Assembly (NCBI GenBank): GCA_012295275.1
Contig: CM022678.1
Span: forward strand, 13,650,759-13,714,758
Reading direction: 5' to 3'
Source: Chrysomallon squamiferum
Lineage: Eukaryota; Mollusca; Gastropoda; Neomphalida; Peltospiridae
DNA length: 64,000 bases
The notes beneath the pieces are model-generated. The model ran no database searches. It was not told the origin of the DNA and saw only the letters and a program-made list of their open reading frames with translations. The position numbers were made by a program, and so were the translations under genes. Shown piece after piece: positions 12,584 through 25,223 of this stretch (the first letter of the stretch is position 1; every line of letters starts with the position of its first letter).

Positions 12584-13323
12584 GAAAAACATTCTTTTGT
12601 TGTATTTATTTCTTTTTTCAAAATAATATAAATAAACTTACGATATAACTTGCTACAAATTTTTAAATGTGAAATTTATAGATCAAATCATGCAAGAACT
12701 TGTTTTACCCCAGTAATCATCATACATAAATACGCACATGTATAATTATATATGTAGTTATTACTGGGGTAACAAAATATTTCACTTTATTGTTTCCATA
12801 ATTTGAATAAAAAGAAAAAGAAAAGGAAAATAAATGTAACTAGAACGGGTAAACTGTTTAATTTGAGAATCACATTACTGGTGTCATTTGATTATAGGGA
12901 GAAAAAAAAACAATAACAACTAATAATTAAAACATAACCCATATTATGACTGCTACAAATAATGGATAATTGAAACTTCTTTATTTGTTTTATTTTTTTA
13001 TGTTTGTTATTGATATTATTAATTCATGAAATACTCATGATTCATGTTGTGTTTACGTAAATGTATTTCAAAGATTTTGTAGATTTTGTAGATTAACCTT
13101 TAATACATCTCTGTACGTGTTATTAATTTTTTATTTTAAGAGCGGGTGCCAAATCAATAATTGCAAGTATCGGAGGTAAAAAAAAAAAATTGAAAAGGTC
13201 ACTGGTAGCGGTTACGGGTAGGCATTTAAAATTAAATGAAAAGAAGAAAAAAAAAACAAGAAGAAATGAAAGGAAAAAACTGAAAGAATGTTTTGATGAG
13301 AAGAGGCACCTTAAAACTTAATA

Positions 13324-13376
<53 letters not shown>

Positions 13377-14057
13377 TTATCGAAATAATTACACAATTTT
13401 TATATGTTAATAAATGTTTATGTGTACCAGTATATTAATTAAGTTACATTTTATACAGTTATAAAATGTTAAGGAAATTGTTCAGTACATTAACAGAAAT
13501 TACTTATTTTGTTTAATATTAATTGTTTGTTACTTATGATTTTATTAAGGTTTTACACAAATCTGTTATTAATATAAAATAAAATGTTATATTAATTTAG
13601 TTTCTTTTATATAAATGATCTACATTATCAGTCTAAAATAATATTTTATGCTATCTAGTCATCTGAAGTAGAATCAAACTTGTTACGCATCGAACAAAAG
13701 CGTGTGTTCGTGTGCATGCGTGTGTGCATGTGTGTGTGCGCGCTCCTCCTGGTTTTAATATCGTAATGGTCGACATGTACCGGTGCATTTTCACGTTCGC
13801 CTAAGTTTTAAACCGTTCCACTCTGGGTTTTTTTAGTATCTGCTTTATAACAGTCTTCCTCTGTCTGAAACATCGACATTTCGATTCTTTAGAAACATCA
13901 TAACCTTTAACTGTCAGTAACAAATACCTTGAAGTATTATTACAGATGGGTCAAATTATATTAAAATACATACTGAAAACTCGTTACAGTTCAAACGGTC
14001 TCTGAATATGGACGACAACATAGTAAAAATGCTGCCTGTTTTTCTTATGAGGAAAAC
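12584..14057. other. 3' UTR of the ARM-TIR-SAM gene and intergenic DNA
   Basis: An AATAAA at 12631-12636, about 50 bases after the stop codon, is the likeliest polyadenylation signal. The rest is AT-rich with an (ATT)n run at about 13327-13376 and a GT/GC-alternating stretch at about 13700-13742. No gene is recognised. Confidence 0.6.
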
Positions 14058-14065
14058 ATTTAGTG
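14058..14065. repeat. Left target-site duplication of the hAT element
   Basis: ATTTAGTG directly abuts the left element end (CAGTGATTCCCAAC). An identical 8-mer follows the right end at 16295-16302. An 8-bp duplication is the hallmark of hAT insertion. Confidence 0.93.
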
Positions 14066-14269
14066 CAGTGATTCCCAACGTGGGGCCTACGCCCCACTGG
14101 GGGCAGTTCAATAATAATGGGGGGGGGGCAATATGAAAAATATAGTAATATCAACATTTTTATTTATTTTTATATTCGGGTAAAAATTATAAATTTATAG
14201 GGTAAAATTGTAATTACAGCCTAGCTGAGCACAACAGCTTGTGCAGTCTAGTCAAGTGTTCACCCATTA

Positions 14270-15995
14270 ATGTTATCGTGCATCTGGCACCAGCTATATG
14301 CGTTTGAGTACTTGCTGTTTAGATTCATACCAGCGACTCCTGATGAAAGGTTGTCTTTTTGTCTGTTGTGCCACCAATGTTTGATTAATGAATCCATGAA
14401 GATAGGTCGTCTCGAAAATCATTTGAATGCAAAACACAGTATTCATGTTAATTCAAAACTGGAGTATTTTAAATCCCTAAAGGAGAAGTTTGAAAAAAGA
14501 TCAACAATAAATTGATTGTTCTCTGCAAGAAGTTCAAGCAAGGATCGTGGTCTTGAGGCTAGTTATGAAATTTCTCTTCTCATAGCAAAATGTGGCAAAA
14601 ATCATACAATAGGGCAGAATGTAATTAAGCCCGCAAATATCAACTTTTCTGAAAGTAATTCTTGAAAAAGATGACCAAGATCTCAAAAGCATGCTGCTCA
14701 GTAATAATACTGTTAGTAGCAGGATTGATGAAATGAGTTGTGACGTAGAAGTAGAAATGTTGAAAAATTAAAATATACAAATTTTTCAATACAGTTGGAC
14801 GAATCAACTGTAAGAGATAGTGAAGCTCTGTTAATGGCCTATGTAAGATATGTTGATAATGGAGAATTTATTGAGGATATGCTATTTTGCAAAGCATTAG
14901 AAACCACCACTATTGCAATTGATATAATATAAGAAATTAAAAACATATTTAGATAAGCAGATACCAATGGAGAATTATTATATCTTGTGCTGCAGACGGT
15001 GCTCCAGTGATGATGGGCAATAAAAATGGAGTTTTAAAATTATTGAAAGATGACAATCCCCAAATGTTGTTAGTGCATTGTGTTATTCATAGACAGAATT
15101 TAGTTTCCAAAAACGTTTCCCCTGTTCTAAAGGAGACATTGAATGCAGTTATAAAATGCATCAACACTATAAAAGCTAATGCCAAATCTGAGTGTCTTTT
15201 CAAACAATTTTCAAGGATCAAAACGCAGACTATGTAAGATTATTACTTCATACTGATGTAAGGTGGTTATCAAGTTGGAATTGCCTGAAAAGATTCATGG
15301 AATTATTTGATATTCTTAGTGAGTTCTTGGATGACAAACTTTATATGACTCTGTTACTGACAGTTGATGGTAAAGCACTTGTCAGTTATTTAGCAGATAT
15401 ATTTCAAAAACTCAGTGTCTTAAATAAGGAGCTCCAAGGAACAAATATGTTAATTCAAAGGCCAAGATATTTGGCTTTATATCATTTCTGGAATTATCCC
15501 AAGAAAATATTTCTGTCAAAAAATTTGAACAATTTTATTGGCTGAATAAATGTGAGGTAACAGATGCTACTTGTCTTGTTACTGTGGAGCACTTAAAAAT
15601 AATGGTAAGTGATTTCAACTTCAGATTTTCTGATTTGAAAGAAATTAATTATCCATCTTGGATGACTCAGCCATTGCTAGTGGATCTGTCAGATGTAACC
15701 ATGGAGTATCAAGGAGAACTTTCAGAATTACAAAATGATGACTCGATTAAAGCCGTTCAAAATAAAAGGAACAATGATGTGGCTCAGTGAAGAAACACAA
15801 GCTAAATATCCAAATACAAGTAGTTTGGCAAGAAAACTACTGTTACCATTCCCATTGTCATACTTAGTGGAATGTGCATTTAGTGCTGTGAGTGACTTAT
15901 TACTGAAGAAAAGAAACCAACTGGATATCACTAAACGAGGCGACTTGAGATTGAAATTAACAAAATTTCTGCCTCGGATAAAATCTCTGCAGTAG
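14270..15995 (+). pseudogene. Broken hAT transposase (ZBED/SCAND3-like)
   Basis: Colinear fragments fall in shifting frames. An N-terminal BED-like zinc finger (FCLLCHQC...HLNAKH, 14270-14515) comes first. Next is a block with QLDESTVRDSEALLMAYVRY (from 14771), ending in stop codons near 14931. Then come CAADGAPVMMGNKNGVLKLL with an HCVIHRQNLVSKN motif (to 15237), LHTDVRWLSSWNCLKRFMEL (frame shifted, 15192-15545), and FNFRFSDLKEI...YPSWMTQP (15546-15790). Last is the hATC dimerisation region NTSSLARKLLLPFPLSYLVE...LLLKKRNQLDITKR (15735-15995). In the family, the Asp of LDES and the Asp of ADGAP belong to the RNase H-like catalytic core. At least three frame changes and several stops make an active enzyme impossible from this copy. 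Confidence 0.9.
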
Positions 15996-16160
15996 ACATC
16001 AGGCTCAAGGGTCTCATTAATTGATTGTAATCGGATTTATTTAATCTAATGGTAGATATGTTATACACATTATAAAATGGATTTTATTTGATTAAATTTG
16101 AAGTTAAACACTTTAGTTTTATTTGAAAGATACAATTTTTTATGTTATACTTTTTCAAAA

Positions 16161-16223
16161 CTGATATTGTTATATCATACTAAACGATTAACTGATATTG
16201 TTATAATCATACTAAACAATTAA
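16161..16223. repeat. 31-bp direct duplication in the hAT 3' subterminal region
   Basis: CTGATATTGTTATA...CATACTAAAC(G/A)ATTAA occurs twice back to back, with one inserted A and one substitution. It lies about 70 bp inside the right end of the hAT element, where transposase-binding repeats are often found. Confidence 0.85.
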
Positions 16224-16294
16224 CGGGTGGGGGGACATGAAGAAATTTGTGATAAAAAAGTGGGGCATGGTACCAAAATGGTTGGGAACCACTC

Positions 16295-16302
16295 ATTTAG
16301 TG
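16295..16302. repeat. Right target-site duplication of the hAT element
   Basis: ATTTAGTG is identical to 14058-14065 and directly follows the right end GGTTGGGAACCACTC. Confidence 0.93.
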
Positions 16303-16382
16303 TAAACATTAACTTATAACAGATAAAAATGAAACGGTAATTAATTACAGAAATGGCTTTTGAAGCTAAAATGATCACTTTC

Positions 16383-16424
<42 letters not shown>

Positions 16425-18116
16425 ATGGTTTTAATGTCACTTTATTATAAATATATTAATTTTAGTTGTTTTTTTTTTTTTTTTTTTGAATAATGAAACA
16501 AAAATACAACCATATTAAACTTTATTAATTCATAATAGTAATGATGTTTCCACGCAAATTCTAAGGGAAAAAAATTGTACAATAAATAAATGTAGTCTAG
16601 GATGGAAAGAAATGTCGTATAAAAACATACATGAAAACTTTCATTCTCTCACGGAAAGAACAAGACTATGTGCTAATTAACAAGGTTTGTCAGACATCTA
16701 ATCTCACTATGCTCAGCAATAATAATAACAGTAACAATAATACAATTCAGATGACAATAGTAAATACCAGATGGTATTCTTTATTTAAAGATGTTTCTAT
16801 ATGTTAAATCATCAAGTTCAATAATTATAATATAATAAAGCTGAACTGAGAATAATATACAGGAAGTATTTCTTTAATTAAAAATTATAAACAATGTTTT
16901 TCCACGTGTTGAACCATCTAAATGTAAAGATTTAAAGAAAAAAAATAAACTTTTATTTTTATCAGCAGAAGCTGTTTGCAGTGTGTAATTTATTCTATCT
17001 AAAAAGGATATCTTATGAGATCTTGGAAAACACTGCATTCAGTTCAGTACGAGTTTCAAAACTAAAATGCAGTTTTATAAAAAGAGACATGATGCTAAAA
17101 GATAATTAACATTCACAAAATGATAAATAATTATGCAAAACAATGAATAATAATAATAATAATAATAAACTTGTAATGATAAAATATAATAGTTTCAATA
17201 TTAACACAGCATCACTAGACTTTGTTGATTGACTTGCACTCAAGCTACTCTAATTTCAGGAAGTCGCCTGCTACATTCAACGTCACTTATTAAAATAGAT
17301 CTGTTTTCTCATATATCCTGACAAAGACATTCTACACAGGTTTATTATCACAACACTATATAGATCTTTGTTATCACTTAACATAATAGTTTCTTAAGTG
17401 TTATTGTGTAGAATAAGCAAATTCTTTTATCTGATACCACAGTCTTAACATTTCTGTTATTTAAGAAAAATAGCCCTCCAAATAAAAATTAACTGTGCAA
17501 ATGAATTTACAAAGACTAGAAGTGCTATCTTGAGGAAATGTAAAAAAAGAGAGAAATTACATGACAGTTTAACATAGTTGTGTTACGGTAAATTATTTTT
17601 CATTATTTTTAACTAATTATTTTATTTAGTGATATATATATATAATTTATAATGTAAAATTTCATATTTCCTTAAATAATCTGCCATTTCTTTTTTTTTT
17701 AAATATATTTCATTCCTTATATATCAAGACCTACCTCTGTATAAAGGGTTTAAAGTGAACCCTTTGAAACAAAGTGTTAAAATCTATAAAACTGTTAAAA
17801 TTATTTCATGTTTCACATCACCATATCAGATTAAAAGAAGATTTTTTTTTTTTTTTGGTTTATAAATTTAGCTATTATCAGTATTACCTTGCAGTTATCT
17901 ACAAGATGTGGCAATCAGAAGTATGATCCTGGCAGGATGTCAGAATGAGTACATTACTAAATTAATTAAATTTCTGCACTCAGTACTCTAAAGTATCCAT
18001 CTAATCTTATCACTCATACAGTTAGTAACAAAGAATTTATATTTTAAATACATGACAAAAGAATTAAATGTCCATTTTATTCTCCATTGCAATTATTAGA
18101 AAGGCCTTTAAATAAT

Positions 18117-18156
<40 letters not shown>

Positions 18157-18316
18157 GTATCTCTTTAAACAACTTTATGCTTACATGCAATTTATTTCAT
18201 GTAAGCTATTGGTATAACTTGCCAAGTGTATCCAAATCATCTACAGTATTTACTAGTAAATAATTTATTAGTGTTACAATTCTCATCATCATTTCCTTAA
18301 ATTATCAAAATAGCCA

Positions 18317-18354
<38 letters not shown>

Positions 18355-18513
18355 TTATAATTATTACAAATGAAGGATGATAGAATAGGCAAACAGCAAT
18401 AAACAATAAATAAATAAAAATATTAACATATTTTATAACATTTATAACAAAACAAAAGCAAAAAGAATTTTTTTTTTCTCATTGTTTTTATCATCCTGAT
18501 CCTCATTATTACC

Positions 18514-18536
18514 ATTATTATTATTATTATTATTAC

Positions 18537-18582
<46 letters not shown>
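18514..18582. repeat. (ATT)n microsatellite with ACC interruptions
   Basis: A trinucleotide run on the plus strand, interrupted by ACC. On the minus strand it reads as a polyasparagine ORF, which is an artefact of the AAT repeat and not a gene. Confidence 0.95.
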
Positions 18583-18584
<2 letters not shown>

Positions 18585-20955
18585 GCCTTTCTACCAGTAA
18601 GGCAGATATCTGACTCCAGGTTTGTTTACACACACAGAATGAGATCAGTAGAATTTGTCACAAAACTGACATTCTTCAAGTAAACAGATATTTCACATTG
18701 CATCATGCATAACACATTTTTCTTTTTAAACTGACTAGATTTTAAAACACAATGGGGCATCGAAGCTAGAAATTAACATAAACGTATGTGTGCTTTTATG
18801 TCTGAGTGTGTGTGTGTGTGTGTGTGTTTGTAAAAAACAAATTCTTCACAAAACTGTAATTTTTATTATAAATTGTTATTTATTGGTTCTAGAAATAAAT
18901 GTATCATGCTTTGTGTATTTTTGAAACAACATAGTAATAAAATTACAAAAGAGAAAAACATTCAGAACAGTTTTACACACTCACATGCACGCAAACACAG
19001 TGTGTGTGTGTGGTGCAGGCAGTGATGTACATGTTTTACACGTAACCCATGTTTTAACATAGTAAGTTACTTAATTAATGTCAAATGCTGTTACTGTCTA
19101 CTCTCAGTAGTAGCTGATGCTGGGATTTAATCCAGATTGTTAAAATTTGAAAATAACACATTGTCCTTATCATTATTCTTGTAAAGCTCTGCACAGATAA
19201 CCAGGAGAGAGCTTTACACCACTTTTTGTCAATCAGTAGTACGTCATCTTTAAATTTACTTTCCCTGATCAGCACATACCACAATCAATCAATCACTTGT
19301 CACTTTAATATACATGAAATATTAAAATTTATACTGCCTGTTATTTAAAATACATAGGTTTTCATCACTGGCATCTATTGACACTTAGTTTAGGTTAATA
19401 TGGTTACTGAAAAACTTATTTATTAATTTTATCATTACTGTTATTATCACTGACGCAGAAATAGCAATACTAGTAGACTTAGTTGTAGTAGCAGAGGTTT
19501 CAGGCATGAGAAATAGTAACAGAACCTGTACTCCTTTTTACTGGTTTTTCTTAGGTACTTCTTATGTTTGTAAATTTTTGCACATGAAAGCTCTACTGAT
19601 GTCTACATCACAACTCACAAAATCTTTTCCTGTTGACAGAAATATATAAACTTAACCTATAGACAGAAATATTCAAGAAATATACGTATTTAAATAAGAG
19701 AGAAAACCCCTAAACATCTTAAATGAATGTATGTCTGTCTGTGCCAATATATTCATGTATGTTTGTGTATGCCTGCACATGCCTATAATTATGTGTTCAA
19801 ATATTTTCTTTTATTGTAAGTTATTTTGTAATTAAATATGAATATTATTTTTAGATATTAATATTTAAAAGTGATCCTGTTTACAATATTTGGTAAATTA
19901 AAGTTTACTGATACACACAAAAATGAAAAATTAACAAATTTCTGTAAATTTGTTTAAAACAGTGTTATGAAAAATGCAAATACAAGCTTTATAATGAAGT
20001 GATAATGTTTTATTATCAATCTATTTAGGTTTAGATTTATTGATCAAATAAAATGATATACAAATATGCTTACTGGAGAAAAAAAAAATGCACTTTTGTT
20101 GGCAGTTAAGAATACATTTGCAATTATATTCATATCAGCAAAATAAACAACAAAACCAAATATAAATAAGAACAAAAATAGTGTAAAAAATAATGAATAA
20201 TTTTTACAATAATTGTAAATCATTTTCTTTTTCTCTACATTTGCTTCTTACAAACAACAACTTCAGTATTATTAAATTCTTAAACATGTATCACAAAAAA
20301 CATTATCAAACAACATGTAACAAAATAATTCACAACAAAAATTCAACCATAAATAAATATTTATTGCCCCCCAATTAAATTATTGCACAACTGTATTTGC
20401 TTTCACTATAATAAACGCATATAGTATAACTGTTTCATCACGTAGGTTAAATTAACGACGGTCATCACCAATATCACCAGCAAATAACTGATACAGTTTT
20501 AATGAGAAATTTTAAATGTTAATGATCACAGATTAGTAAGTAAAATTCAATAATTTTCTGCCAGTGTTATAAGTAAACTTTAGTTACATTTTCTCTGCTA
20601 TTGATAAAAAAATGTCTTCTCAGTTTTTTATTTTTTTTATTTTTTTTTATATATATATACTATTTTAATCAACAATTTCAACAAAAATAGATAAATAAAT
20701 AAATAAATTAAAAATTAAAGAAATAAAGAAATTATAACAATAATAATAATAAATAAATAAATAAAAACAATAGAAATGAAAGAAAAAATACCAGCAAGAC
20801 TGTAGTTACAAAGACTTTCCAAAAATAGTAATCAAGTAAATTTTTAAAATCATATTTATTAATGGTTTTCAGGTCATTACCTTACTTCTAAAAAGGTATG
20901 CTAGGTACTCACATACTTGTAAAATACTGGAGTTGTTATAGAGTTTAAACTTTTA

Positions 20956-20986
<31 letters not shown>

Positions 20987-23900
20987 TAATGAATATATAT
21001 CACAGTAATTAAAGAAAATAAAAATGTGAAACATTGAGAATAATGTACTTTGTTATTTCTTAATTCAGAAAATGTTGCCATTCAAGAAATTACTTAAAAT
21101 TGGTCCACCTATATACTGTTATGGTAGCTAAATTTTAGAAATATGACAGTTGTTATATACTTTTCTGTAGTCAAAATGCACTCTAATTTCTAATTTTTGG
21201 GTAGTTTCCACTATTGTATATCTCCAGCACTAGCCAATCAGTACTCAATTCTAGACAGCATGGTGAAAATGCAGATGATAATTTTGTTTAACTTTGATTC
21301 TGACCATGTTTGTTTAGTTCCTGCCATTAAATATTTTAAGCTGGTGACACTAATGCAGTATTTAAAACCAGCTTAAAAATCAATTAAAAATCAATTTCAC
21401 ATTCTCCTATTTCAAAGCTTTTTGAAACTTTAAACCATTTTCATGAATTCTTAATGATGTCAGTAGTAGAAATCCAACTTATTGAAATAAATACAAGCAC
21501 ATTCCGATATATAGAATATTTCTGAAATCAACTTTCACATGCATTTATAAACAGTTTCAATTAGTATTTTTAATTTGATTTATATCAACATATCACTGGT
21601 ATATAGATTTCTCTGAATTTCAAAACTGGCCATTATTTTCTGAATTAAATTTATTTGTTTCATTTACATGAATGGATGAGGTAGCAACAACTAAACATTA
21701 ACAACAAAGAAACAAATACAATAACATCCTGTCTGGAGGTTTTCAACAGTTACATAATGAAACATTATTAGTTAGAATTACAGAGACCCTTAGTAACTCG
21801 TTTTGTGGTAATTATAACATACAGTAAGAAAAAATACAATAGAATATACTATTATTATAAATATTAAAAATGATAACAGTGAATATCATCAATAATAAAG
21901 TCTACAATCATCAAAATGAATTTATAAATAAAAATATTTCAGTTGATAGAATTAACTTAATTATTATTATTTTAAATTTACTTTAAATTTGCCTGCTGCT
22001 ATTATTAATTACAGTAGCAAAAGAAATTGTAATGAGATTTATAAATCATTAAGTAAATGTTGAACTGCTCCTTGATGCATGAAGAAAGAAATATTTCAAT
22101 CCACAAAATTCTAGACAAACTTGGTAAAAACATTGATAAAAAAATCTGGGCCTGCCCAAGAAAGTAAAGTTAATACAAAGTGCTAAACCTAAAGTCAACC
22201 TTATGCGAAAAACATGACTTATACATGGAAATAATAATATCACAAAGAAGGTAAAATAATGAACAAATGAAGACTGTGAAAATACTGAAGTGATTTTTTG
22301 TAAAGTTTGGTACAAAGAAATTTAGCAAGTCAAGCTTGAAGTCTGTCTTGTAACAATATGATGAATGATTGCTTACAATTTACAAGACTTTCATTTATTT
22401 AATGTTAAAAAAGATAAATAAATTAGAAATTTTATTTGTATATGTGTGTCTGTGAGTGTGTGTGTTGTGTGTTTATAAAACTTGATGTTAGATGTCTGTT
22501 AACACCCTTATACTTGCATATGAACATCTGTGTATAGATGCACGCAGAGTCTGTGTTTGTGTCTGCAGGTCTAAATCAATGCAGTTATTTATAAATAATC
22601 TATAATATTAAATTAATATAAACTGGAAAAAATCAACAGAAGATAATTTTTAAATAACCCTTTGGGATAAAACAGATAGAAGTAGTAGTATTTTCTGACA
22701 GAAACATTCTTAAACACTAAATTTCACAAACACTAAATATTTTTTAAAAACTGTTTTTAGATTTACAAGTTCATGCACAAACAATGCCCCATCTAAACCT
22801 ATATAATTATAGTTCCCTAATAAAAAGTATCACAATGTGTATTGTACCAGTCTGAGACACTACATATAAAATAGTACTAACACTCATAACCATCTCACAC
22901 CCTTGTTAACATCTAATGTAAAACTATTTAAATAGTTAATGAAGGTCAACAAGATAATGTCAAACATGCATTTACAGCTAGAAACAAAATGTACAAAGTT
23001 TTTAAAAGAACAAAATGACATGTTCATAAGCATGACAAAGAAATGAAAGTGTCAAATAAGGCAAGATTTTTGTATCCCCTGTGCTGTCATCTATATTAAT
23101 ATAGAAAAAAGAGAAAAGAAAAGGATGATCATAATTATTATGTATAAACTGAAATATCAACAGTTAGTTAATCTCAACCAGTGAAAATGCTGTCTATTCT
23201 AAGTTCTTATAGGACTTAACAAAAACACCAAATACATACTTGTTTTTTGTATACATCTTTTTGTAAGAAATAAATACTAACAACAATACTAATTTTTAGC
23301 ATTATTTTCTATTATTGTAAGAATATATATATATAAATCAATCTTTTACAAAAAAACATGTTACTTTTTATTTTTAAATTTTCTAAAACTGACATCTTTG
23401 AAGCAGTATGTCAGTTGTTAGAAATATATTTCCAAAGTAGTAAGACATATATAATGTATTTTTCACTCAGTTTTTCTAATATCTTTTTTCATCATCATTT
23501 TTATTTCCTTTAATAGTTATTTTATACAAATGTGTAAAACTAGTGTACAAAGAGAGTAGATTATCATAAGGAGACAATTTAATCTATTAATATGATTTAA
23601 AAATTTTACATTTGATATGAAAGAATCTGCTCTGATATGAAATACTGCTGGAGTCCTATAGAAACCTATTTATTATTATTATATACAAAATTTCATTATA
23701 AATTGCTGATCTGTTATACTAGTTTACAAAATTCTAAAAATTGTTTTTAAATTAAAACATTCTACTCAGTGTGTAAGAAATATTTTTTTATCAATTGTTC
23801 CTTTTGACGCTAAAACAACTCTAAAACAATATCTAATTTTATAAACATCACTATTTTATAATGGCAAAAAAATAAAGAGAGTAATAATCAAATAAAAAAA

Positions 23901-24288
23901 TTAAAGAAACAATTAAATACTTAACTTTTTCTTAATGTAAATTTGTAATAATACAAGAAACCTTGCACATCCAGCAGTTGTTTGTGTGAAAATGGACAAC
24001 ACTTTGGTATAACAATGATAAAAAGGACTGAAAAAAAACCCCAAAAAACAAATTCACTCTGTCATGCCCTGACTACATATTGTAAAGATCCATGCTTATG
24101 AAGAAAAATGTCAATTACAAGGCATTTATTAGACTAAAATTTCAATCTGGAATTGCTGGCCTCTCTTCACATATTCCTGGATCAAATAAAGCAGCTGAAG
24201 CCATGGATCAGGGGTCAAAATCCACAAGAAAGTACAAGTGACAGGTCTGCTGCACACAGTCAGTCTGTACTCATCTGTTCTTAACACA

Positions 24289-24450
24289 AAATTTGTCTGT
24301 ATTATTTAACAATGTTTGTTATTTTTAACCAAGCTTGTCACTTCTATTACTCATATCTTTCTTACTCAAAGTTTATCTGTATTATTTAACACACAGTTGT
24401 ATTGTATTTTTAACCCAGCTTGTTAGTTCTATTACTCATGTTTACTACTC
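24289..24450. repeat. Imperfect tandem duplication of about 80 bp
   Basis: Two adjacent blocks share CTGTATTATTTAACA, TATTTTTAACC(A/C)AGCTTGT and TTCTATTACTCAT, with small indels between them. The region lies about 0.8 kb beyond the RIM stop codon, probably in its 3' UTR. Confidence 0.8.
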
Positions 24451-25223
24451 TGTCTGTACTTGATATTCAACTCTTGTAATTGTTAATAATTGGTCTGTTG
24501 TTCTTAATCAAACTTCATTAGTTAATCACAAATATAATACTTGTACTTCTGAATCTATCTTCATTTTTCAAGACAATTTCAAATCAATTTACAAAATTAA
24601 TATTAATTTAAATTGTACTTCATAAATATATTTAAATCAGTCTACCAGTTAAAAATTAATCAATGAAAAGAGTAAAAAAAAATTTTTAATTCCCCTACAA
24701 CAAACCCCCAACAAAATAATGAAGAAACAAATCATTTGTTGTAAAAGCTACTAAATTAAAATCTGCTATAATAAGTTCCTTTTTTCTCTTTTTAACATGG
24801 TGAATGCAATCTAATTACATGAAAGTAATATTTTTAGTTAGTTTTTTTTAAATTGTTTTATTAAACAGAAATTATTTTAAAAAAAATGCAACAGAGAATT
24901 TCCTCAGTTTTGCAAGAAAAAAAACAATTTTAAAAGGCCCACCTATAATTACCCCCCCAAACCCCCTAGCAACCTTGTAAAATTCTTGGAGATAAAATTC
25001 ATAAAATTTATTCCAAATTTGCTTCGTTAATTCAGTAGTAATTATTCTTTCAAAAAACATTAACAAATTTTGGAATACACTGGCTTAGACAACTCATCAC
25101 TTAAAAATAAAAATATTCTTGTTGTTGTTTTCCTCTCAATTCACACAGACATGGTTTCTGAACCCTGAGGCAGAGTGGCATTAGCTACAAGTCTTATCAG
25201 CGAGGGCTGAATACTTCCATCTA

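Larger units (their letters stand above)
14066..16294 (+). mobile_element. hAT-superfamily DNA transposon, decayed, 2,229 bp
   Basis: The left end CAGTGATTCCCAACGTGGGG and the complement of the right end (GAGTGGTTCCCAACCA) form short imperfect terminal inverted repeats. Both ends are flanked by the same 8-mer ATTTAGTG. The interior encodes fragments of a BED-finger hAT transposase on the plus strand. Subterminal sequence is GC-rich (a GGGG run near 14120 and one near 16226), unlike the AT-rich surroundings. The intact ends and duplication, set against a broken coding region, mark an old or non-autonomous copy. It sits about 1.5 kb downstream of the ARM-TIR-SAM gene and does not disrupt a recognisable gene. 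Confidence 0.93.
16303..25223. other. Gene-poor stretch; right part includes the RIM 3' UTR
   Basis: No ORF here shows a recognisable protein motif on either strand and no exon joins the neighbouring genes. The sequence immediately left of the RIM stop codon (25224) must be RIM 3' UTR; how far it runs cannot be told. Much of it is complex AT-rich sequence, not simple repeat, which would fit a long neuronal 3' UTR. It contains (ATT)n/(AAT)n runs at about 16386-16424, 18119-18156, 18316-18352 and 18514-18582, GT runs near 18807 and 22450, and a duplicated block at 24289-24450. Confidence 0.55.

Noticed and set aside
15728-15931. Minus-strand ORF within the hAT element
   Set aside because: It is the antisense of the hAT C-terminal dimerisation region.
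18442-18633. Poly-asparagine ORF
   Set aside because: It is a translation of an (AAT)n microsatellite.
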